DNA from: Schistocerca nitens
Taxonomy: Eukaryota; Arthropoda; Insecta; Orthoptera; Acrididae
Assembly (NCBI RefSeq): GCF_023898315.1
Contig: NC_064615.1
Span: forward strand, 1,186,823,413-1,186,887,412
Reading direction: 5' to 3'
DNA length: 64,000 nucleotides
Part shown: positions 56,607 to 64,000 of the stretch, one piece after another
Layout: each line of letters starts with the position of its first letter
Position numbering within the stretch: position 1 is the stretch's first letter
The notes under the pieces: generated by a model
Database searches by the model: none
Told to the model about the DNA's origin: nothing
What the model saw: the letters and a program-made list of their open reading frames with translations, nothing else
Translations under genes and position numbers: made by a program

Positions 56607-58532
56607 CATAACAGAAATGAATAGGCGTTAGTTTTCAGCATATACTTCGTTAGGTTGGCAATATGCACATAAATAAGGTGAAGATACACGGTGAACGCAA
56701 AGTAGTTACGTCTTGAGGTCACAGTTTTGGATCAAGTGTCTATGTTAGTGACAGAAGATTGATAGTTGCTCACAACGACAAGGGCAAACAAAATGAAAAG
56801 TGGGAAGAAAAATGTTCGAAACATAAGACACGCTTATGTTTCGCAAATGGAGCGGCAGTGCGATCTCCGTGTGACCAGATGAGGGGAAACGCCGATGCCA
56901 ACTAAAAATAAGAAGAACTGTAAGTGATCACTTATTTACACAAAAAGCGAGAAGTGAACCGTTTTATAGTCTACGAATAGTACATATCGAAACAAAAGTA
57001 TATATTAACTATATCATTATACATCCCACCGATGATACCTTACAGTGAAAAAAGGCGAAACGCTTCTGGGAGAATAAACAAGGGAGCAGGAAGAGAAGGC
57101 GTTTATTGTGCACAAAACAGGAGGCCGGCCTCGTAGACAGAGCCAGTAACTATCTGCCACTTGCGTGGCCGTCCTCGAAGTCCGTTTTCTTATAGCCTGC
57201 TCGGTTCGGCTGTTGAAGACTCACTGATTCTAATCAATGGTAAGGCCATAACATACCTGGCATATCTGGGAAACTACACATCATCTGACTGCCCTTCGTT
57301 CGTGGCTGTATCGAGGTAGTCCTGCGGCCTTTCTCTCCAGAAAATCTATCTTTCTACAATTTTTTCTACACGAGTTTAGGGATTTGTAATGTATGTTTAA
57401 TAATAATTAAGCTTTATTGAAAAATATGCTTCCATGAGCTACACGTTCTCGACGTTCAAAAGGAAACTACAGCCTAGGGCAGAAGCTGCGGTCCCCACAA
57501 GAGGGCTGAGGCCCCAAACTCGCCAATGGAGAGGCGCTAAACAACCCGGGCCGGTGGCAGTCCTGCACGACCAATAGCTAACAGCTTCGAACGCCTCGAA
57601 TGACGCGTCGCTGCTGAATCCTTTGAAATAACGATGTGGACATCCTCGATAAGCGAGCGTCTGCAAACAAGAAAGCAACCGACGGCGAACCGCCGAGGCG
57701 TTTGGTTGAAAACGTCGGAACTGAAAGGTGGCCACGGTGCTCCGATCCGGTCAATAACGCCAGCAGCGCCACGATCTCGTAAGACAAAAACATCGAGAAT
57801 TTTCGCACCAACTGTTTCCAAACTGAAGCTTACTCACTGGAATTTCAGAAAGTACCTCGTGCCCACATGTTTATGGCGAGGAAGATGATCCACGCCATAC
57901 ATTTTTACGGTGAGTTAGAAACAGCAGCACGTAAAAAGTAACCTTAGAGGTCTCGGCCATCCGTTACCAACCAGTCTCCACATCTTGTTAGCTACTGCTG
58001 ACGTAGCTATCTATAGACTAATATGAGTTTATAATAAACGTAAACATCTGACTATATGCAACCGAGATCAAACAAATGAAATCTGAACCGCGCCTTCAGC
58101 ATTTGTACCGCCTTCAACAGTGCTACCAAAATACTTGTTCCCGTAATTTTAGGTAAGGTAGTACACCGCGCTTTATGTAGACAAGATGGAAATAAATTAT
58201 TTCTATGGAATACATGAAAGTGTATTTATCAGTTCTTACTGCAGTGTTAGGCGGACTGCTCCACGTATCACGATTTTCAAGTCATATTCTTAATCTTACT
58301 GTCTTTACTTAAAAATTGTATGTGAAAATTTGTAATTCGATAAATTTCTGTTAGCTTGTTCTGTATGTCCTTTATAGTATCGCATTATTTAGAAATGTTG
58401 GAAACAAAGAAGAACATAACGAGTTGTAAGACGGCTGTACGGACAAATTCCTAAAGCCAATTAAAAATGTAAGAATATAACTTGCTCGAGTGGTTACAGT
58501 GAGCTACTAGGCAGCACGCGCTTGCCACTTAC
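56601..58532. other. intronic sequence without recognised features
   Basis: A GC-richer patch at 57430-57900 has open frames on both strands but no recognisable motif; the rest is AT-rich. Confidence 0.35.
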
Positions 58533-58610
58533 ATCTTGGATGTTCTTGACGAGACGCACCACCTCCTCAGGAGCTCCTCGTAGGTGCACGTCAAACTTTA
58601 TAGGCTCTCT
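58533..58610 (-). CDS. internal coding exon of unidentified host gene (first exon visible)
   Basis: A 78-nt exon encoding 26 residues that start REPIKFDVHL and end VKNIQD. On the minus strand a pyrimidine-rich tract ending in TTTTTGCAG precedes it and GTAAGT follows it, so both splice sites are consensus. It begins and ends in phase 0, matching the exon at 29874-30211. The composition is balanced and protein-like and resembles no transposon protein I know. Because it opens with an acceptor, more exons must lie beyond the right end of the window. A minus-strand SINE sits about 90 bp upstream in the intron. I do not recognise the protein family. Confidence 0.7.
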
Positions 58611-58699
58611 CTGCAAAAATAAAGAAAAGGAAAAATTACAGTGGTGCCGGTCTTTACGGTACAGGTTTGTGCATTTTATCTTCACCGCGTCTCTCGAAA

Positions 58700-58905
58700 A
58701 TGAAATTTGTGGTAAGTTCCTATGGGACCAACCTGCTGAGGTCAACGGTCCCTAGGCTTACACAGTACTACTTAATCTAACTTAAACTAACTTACGCTAA
58801 GGACAACACACACACTCACGACCGAGGGAGGATGCGAACCTCCGACGGGGGGAGCCGCGCGAATCGTGGCAAGGCGACACACACCGAGCGGCTACCCCGC
58901 GCGGC
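58700..58905 (-). mobile_element. tRNA-headed SINE, type C
   Basis: Minus-strand head CCGCGCGGGGTAGCCGCTCG, B box GGTTCGCATCC, then cgtgagtgtgtgtgttgtcc and a body ending ggtcccataggaacttacca. It lies in the intron about 90 bp upstream of the 58.5-kb exon acceptor. Confidence 0.88.
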
Positions 58906-60850
58906 ACAACATTTTTATTTATTTGGCAAACATACGACACAAACATACAGAAAAACCATGACTTTTCACTCCAGGGTTACGTAACAGTATTATAATCAGT
59001 TCCGACATTTTGGTAGGTCACCACTGTATCATCCGTTTAAGAATGAAGAAAAACGGTGATAATACAAGACTAGGAAACTAAAGTCCAAATCAAACTGATG
59101 TCTATGTACCATCATACGCACTTGAACAATACAACTGAACCGGCTGATCGAAACTCTCACAATGTAAACATATGGTCGAACTTAGTAACTACGTAATAAT
59201 ATTAAAAAATATTCATCTTATCGTAAGTTTACACAAACGGATTTTTACGGTTTTTTTCCCCCGATCGTGTAATAGATGCTTGCATTGATACTTGCATTGG
59301 GCCACATGCGGCCCGCGGGTTTTTGGAAACTCCTGGGTTAAGGGAACAAATCGGTTCCGTAACAAAGCCATTTTTGGCGTATTTTGTAACTTGCTTTTTT
59401 CCCAAATTCTTTTGTTTCTGTTCTATTTTCGCGCAGTTCGCACTTGTCTATAAATAGCCGGAATTAACAGTTTTTTATACTGGCTGTTTACTGCGTTTTA
59501 GGCGCATTTTTACGGCACTGTCGGCCGCTTCATACCGTAGATGTATTGTGTTGTAACCCAGGACTGGCGTTGTTTCTAGTGAGATATTTGGGTTGCTGGT
59601 GCAAAAATGTATCACGAAACCAGCAAAGCGTAAGATCCCTGCATTTTACCTGTTTATTGACGGACATAAATCTATTTGTTTCCGTTCTCGAGATCACATA
59701 TTGAAGGGTCTGTCTGTAAGCCTCTTCATGTCACTCCAATTTACGGTGCAGTGAGTGAATTCCCTCCGACATAAGGGTGGTCAGCAGCTGAGTGCGTTCA
59801 TATCAGCCGCAGTTTACACATTTTTCATGTATTGTGTTAAACTTGTCTGCAAATGGTCCGATTCAGATGCACTTGCGCAAGGTGCATTAAGTTTTGCTAC
59901 TTCTCTGAGTCCAACACTCATGTTCACGCCGCCTTAGTGTCACATTGCACATTAGCTGTCCCTTCCCGTGTGTGTGTGTGTGTGCGTGCGTGCAGTTACG
60001 AATTCTACTTGCATAACTGCTGTGAGTGTAGGGCAAACAGTAGAAGAAGCTTGGAGGGCAGCAGAGACGTTTCCGTTTGTCTCGGTGGAACCAGCTGTGC
60101 GGGCTGGCACAGCATAGCACGCGTACACCCCCGTCTCGTGAGGGGGGCTGGGTAATCTCGGTAATTTAGTACGTTTCAAATTGTCTAACTGAAGCCCTAA
60201 CACTCCTGGACACCTTCATAGTGTTATTAGTTTGCGACATGTAGCGAGTTTTGAATACTTTGAAATTTAGGTGATTTCGTAGGCTATTGTTTGATTCAAA
60301 TAGTCGCTTGAACACGTTGGGGTGTGTTGACTGGTTTCACTGATTTCTCAATCCGCTTTAGTCCGTAACTTCCAGTGTTCGGTAGTTGCTTTGTGCATCA
60401 CCACGTCGTGTCAGGTTTCGCATCTCATTGCCTTTGTGCTATAATCTCAGAACCGAGATTTAAGGTTTATCAAGTATCGAACTTAATATATATCAGGCAC
60501 CAACAATTGTCACATTTTATCATGTTCACAAGTCCTTTTACTTAAATTATCATTTTTTACCCGTAATTAGACCAGCTGATTAAAAAACTCGGAAGAGATT
60601 TCAGTTATTTATTACCCAAAGACTACGAAAGATAGAAACACACTACGCGCGTCACTGGACAGAGGACGGTTCAGTGTCTTATGTTCGCACAGACACCCGA
60701 CACGAGCACCGTCCGTTGCTCGAGAATCGTCGAGACGGCAGTCAGTGTCATTCCACACAGGAATCGACAAGCCCCTGTTAATTGAATCGACAGATTCGAC
60801 AACTATATTTCTCAGCTATTGAAGAACAGCTGCCACAGATGGGACAAAGA
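58906..60850. other. intronic or upstream sequence without recognised features
   Basis: Contains a short GT run (59969-59992). No coding exon of the host gene was recognised, though further exons must lie upstream. Confidence 0.35.
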
Positions 60851-60854
60851 CTCT

Positions 60855-60890
60855 GTCACACACACACGCACACACACAGACACACACAAA
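60855..60890. repeat. imperfect CA microsatellite at the broken end of a mariner remnant
   Basis: CA repeats interrupted by G, directly next to the truncated CDFL motif of the transposase. Confidence 0.85.
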
Positions 60891-61690
60891 AAATCGCAAG
60901 GTACGAGGTCCGGTGACATCGGAGGCCGAAAGCCGTGAACCAGACCTTGTTCTCCAGCGTTGTGGGACAGCGGTGTTAAGAGGTGAATGTCAGGCGGGAC
61001 TCCGTCACCTACAAAAATGAAATCACTGCAATCTTCGTGAAGTCGAGGGGCAACCAACTTTGCAGCATGTCCACGTATTATATTTCTGTCGCAGTTTCCT
61101 CAGAAATAAAGAAAGGTCTGTAAATTTGTGAACAAAAACGGCATAAAACACATTCAGTTTCGGTGAGTCTCTTTCGTGTTCGACGACGAAACGAGGATTT
61201 TGTGATCCCCAAATTCTTACACTATGGCGGTTTACTTTACCCGATAGATGAAACGTCGATGAGTCGTCCGGAAAAAGTGTCCTCTACCATATCCTAGACA
61301 AATGAAATGCAAAATTGTGTTATGATCGCCGGGACGCAACCGCTGCAGCAACTGCAATTTGTACGGCTTCGTATGCAAACGTCGTTTCAGAACATGTCAC
61401 ACCGCTGCTTCTGGAAGCTGAAGTTGCTGTCCTGTTCATCTTGTGGTCTTGCGATAGCACCCCGGACACGGTCGAGATTTTAATCAGACGTGCGTGCCCG
61501 ACCGGTGGTCTTCCCTCTCCATATGCATCCAGCTTGCAAGAATTTTGTACGCCAGTCAGAAATCTGCTTCTGCTGAATCGACGGCGGGATGCGTGTTGCA
61601 CTTGAGCAATGCACTGACTTCGCGCAAATTCCAGTAAACAGTACAACTGTCTCAAAATCACCCAGTATTCGGGAAGGCATTAAAGTATCT
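60870..61690 (-). mobile_element. mariner-like transposase remnant
   Basis: Minus strand, in order: PPSIQQKQISDWRTKFLQAG and GKTTGRARTSD (61680-61480, DNA-binding part), FCISFV-DMVEDTF then a degraded first-Asp region (about 61310-61250), IWGSQNP-like and EDCSDFIFVGDGVPPDIHL (second Asp in GDGVPP, about 61035-60980), and PPMSPDLVPCDFL (third Asp, about 60925-60885). It ends abruptly in the CA repeat. Same broad family as the 36.5-kb element. Confidence 0.75.
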
Positions 61691-63600
61691 TCAGAAAGGA
61701 AAAGAAAATTGTGTGAGGCAGCAAGAATTACTTAAGACCCAGAAGTTATTTTACACTATAAAAATTATTGCAACACACTGAGAAAACCAGTCACAAAATC
61801 AAAAAATATGCATATTAAAGATGAAATTAACAACTCGGTAATAAAGTCAGAACACTATGGAACGTTGTTAGAAGAGACACAGGAAAAGTAATCACTGGGG
61901 TAGAGAATGAGACCATCTTAACCAACAGTACACAAGTAGCTAATGTAGTTAACAACAATTTCTTAAGTGTAGGTGAAAACATTGGTGAGAATACTTCAAA
62001 AGAAAAAGCCAAGCAGTACATGGAAGAGGCAGTTTTGAGAAATCCTAGTCACATTAGTTTTCATCTAACAACCTCTTGTGAAATAAGGAAAACCATCAAA
62101 TCTTTGAAAAATAAATTTTCTGCTGCAGTAGATGACATATCTAATAAGATGTTAAAACAATGTGGAGCAGTTACAGCTGACGTTCTTAGTCACATCTGTA
62201 ATGCATCACTAACTCAAGGTATTTTCATTTTCCGAGACAGGTTAAAATATGCCAGTGTGAAGCCTCTCTACGCCACAGATGTCAACAATTACTGGCCAGT
62301 ATCCTTGCTCACAGCATTTTCAAAAACTGTCGAGAAGCTAATGTACTCGAGAGTGATTGGCAGCAGTCAGCAGTAATGGGATACTTAGTAAATCACGGTT
62401 TCGATTTCAAAAATGCTGTTCCACTGATACGGCAATATACAATTTCACTGCCCATGTAACAGAGTCTTTAAATAGTAACATTTCACCAATAGCAATTTTC
62501 TGTGACTTAACCAAAGCATCTGATTCTGTGAACCACGACATTATGTTACAGAAGTTACAATTCTATGGTATAAATGGAACAGCACATGAGTGGTTTAACT
62601 CATACCTATAGGACAGGAAGCACAAAGTTTCTTTATACGGCTTAAGTGATGTAAGGAAGTTTCCCAGTCCATCTAACTGTGGTGAAATTGCATTAGGTGT
62701 TCCACAGGGTTCGATCATGGGTCCCCTTCTGTTCCTGATAATGTGAATGACCTCCCTTCTTACCTCAAACATGAAGCTAAACTGACACTGTTTGCTGATG
62801 ATACAGGCGTCATTATTAATTCAGTAAAAGAAACTCCAACAGAAAATGATACAAATAATGTCTCTGGAAAAGATATTAATTGGTTTTCTGTGAATGTGCT
62901 TGCTCTGAACTTTGAAAAAACACAGTACATCTAATTTTCTGCTGCGAGGAGAACAGTTCCTTCAATAAATTTTACACATCAACAGCAGTCAGTAGCCAGG
63001 GTTGAGCATACTAAGTTTTTGGGTGTAGATATAGATTAGAATCTTAATTGGAAAATTCATATTTTAGATCTCCTAAAGCGATTATGTTCATCAACTTTTG
63101 CAATCAGAATAATTGCTAATTTTGAGGATATAGAAAATAGCAAGTTAACATGCTTTGCGTACTTTCACTCTCTGATGTCATACAGAATAATATTTTGGGG
63201 TAACTCAAAACTTAGGCAAAAAGTATTCACTGCTCAAAAGAAAGTGGTTCGAATAATGTGTGGGGCTCGTAGTTGCACATCTTGTAGGCATTTCTTTAAA
63301 AGGTTAGGAATCCTTACAACAGACTCACAGTACATTTATTCAGTAATGAAATTTGTTCTCAACAACACGGACCAGTTTAAAAGCAACACTGACATTCGTG
63401 ATTATAACACCAGAAGAAAGAAAGACTTGCACTATCCTCTACTTAACCTATGTTTGGCACAGAAAGATGAAATAAAACGTGTGACAGACACCAGTAACAG
63501 TTTTAAAAATAAACTGAAATCATATCTCCCTGACAAGTCCTTCTATACCATATATGAATGCTTGAATGGGAATAAATAAATCTATAGGTATAATATATGC
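61690..63600 (+). mobile_element. jockey/CR1-like LINE, decayed, 5'-truncated
   Basis: A different family from the 24-kb LINE. It covers the region before the RT through the 3' end. The 3' region is AT-rich with aataaataaat at 63571-63581 and no clear tail. Confidence 0.78.
62020..63579 (+). pseudogene. jockey/CR1-like reverse transcriptase, several breaks
   Basis: 62020-62376: IRKTIKSLKNKFSAAVDDIS and SLLTAFSKTVEKLMYSRVI (RT motifs 0-2). 62357-62611: FRFQKCCSTDTAIYNFT and AIFCDLTKASDSVNHDIM (motif A). 62690-62750: GVPQGSIMGPLLFLI (motif B). 62743-62934: LTLFADDTGVIIN (motif C). 63175-63579: YRIIFWGNSKLRQKVFTAQK and the C-terminus ending ECLNGNK. At least two frameshifts and two stops break it. 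Confidence 0.8.
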
Positions 63601-64000
63601 ATTTTGTGCTATTTAAGGGAATGGGGTAGGTAATAAAAATTTTAAGCTTTAAAATAAAATCTTCATTTCATGTGTGCATTTCTTATGCACTTGGCACGTT
63701 CCACATCATAATGGTTACTTTGAGATTGATCAGTGGAACACACAACTAACATAACTGAAATTCCTACACTCAGGGAACTCCCATCACCCTCCCCTCCCCG
63801 CTCCTACTGTGATGTAATCCAAGACCAAGGGAAAAATGGTGGGAAATTCGAATTTATTGGCAGGAATATCAAATTTTGTGTTCAGAGACCAACTGCCCTA
63901 GTTCACAATACCATCACCAGAGGGCACTGTTAGCCCTCCCCCACTTCCGTGTCCCCTCGTCTCTCACGAAGTAATCCAAGACGGCAGTTCAGAAAAAAAG
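63601..64000. other. window end, unrecognised
   Basis: AT-rich to 63750, then mixed; gtaatccaagac occurs twice (about 63816 and 63970). Nothing else recognised. Confidence 0.3.

Noticed and set aside
57439..57888. Open frames on both strands
   Set aside because: Frames overlap on both strands in a GC-richer patch with no motif; likely chance.

Overview
This is a eukaryotic window, most likely from a very large orthopteran genome (a Schistocerca-like grasshopper or locust). I infer this from the dense mix of tRNA-headed SINEs, RTE- and CR1/jockey-like LINEs, Penelope-like elements and Tc1/mariner elements, the long CA microsatellites, and coding exons separated by introns of 1 to 28 kb. There are no bacterial operons, rRNA genes or CRISPR arrays. 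Nearly every base that can be assigned is transposon.

One host gene can be supported. It lies on the minus strand and runs right to left: exon at 58610-58533, exon at 30211-29874, optional exon at 13185-13114, exon at 7125-6902, and a terminal exon at 5867-5746 with a stop codon. Each has consensus splice sites and the reading phases join (0/0, 2/2, 1/1). I do not recognise the protein. The window therefore spans the 3' half of a long gene whose introns are filled with repeats, plus its 3' flank (about 1-5745). The 72-nt exon at 13.1 kb encodes a 20-residue stretch clearly homologous to the end of the 30-kb exon and splices in the same phase. It looks like a duplicated, possibly alternatively used exon.

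Layout. 1-1320: Penelope-like element (PLE) remnant. 1472-2052: PLE-derived foldback. 2230-3300: LINE remnants. 5480-5677: SINE in the 3' flank. 5746-7125: last two exons. 7660-9003: two foldbacks, one holding a SINE. 11090-12215: RTE and PLE remnants. 16605-19905: structured PLE with ~600-bp inverted ends, interrupted by an RTE LINE. 19983-21530: nearly intact mariner-superfamily element. 24260-26005: CR1-like LINE. 26340-27540: Gypsy gag-pol remnant. 28900-29820: Tc1 remnant ending about 50 bp from an exon. 30440-31000: mariner remnant. 33551-35360: Tc1 with two nested SINEs. 36535-37245: deleted mariner. 37551-40415: RTE LINE with an intact 925-aa ORF. 41474-42345: another RTE-like LINE. 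43172-44033: palindromic element. 44690-46760: mariner remnant, tandem repeats and an unclassified repeat. 46790-47560, 47978-49336, 50102-51243, 52658-53806 and 60870-61690: more Tc1/mariner elements. 55640-56345: second PLE type. 61690-63600: jockey/CR1-like LINE.

The most notable pattern is that the PLE and the foldbacks carry a hammerhead-ribozyme-like core near their ends. It has the form CTGANGA, a short hairpin, then GAAA followed by a short palindrome such as AGCT, ACCGGT or ACATGT. Clear or decayed copies recur at about ten places in the window, on both strands. Hammerheads in PLE terminal repeats are known; their spread through several foldback families here is my inference.
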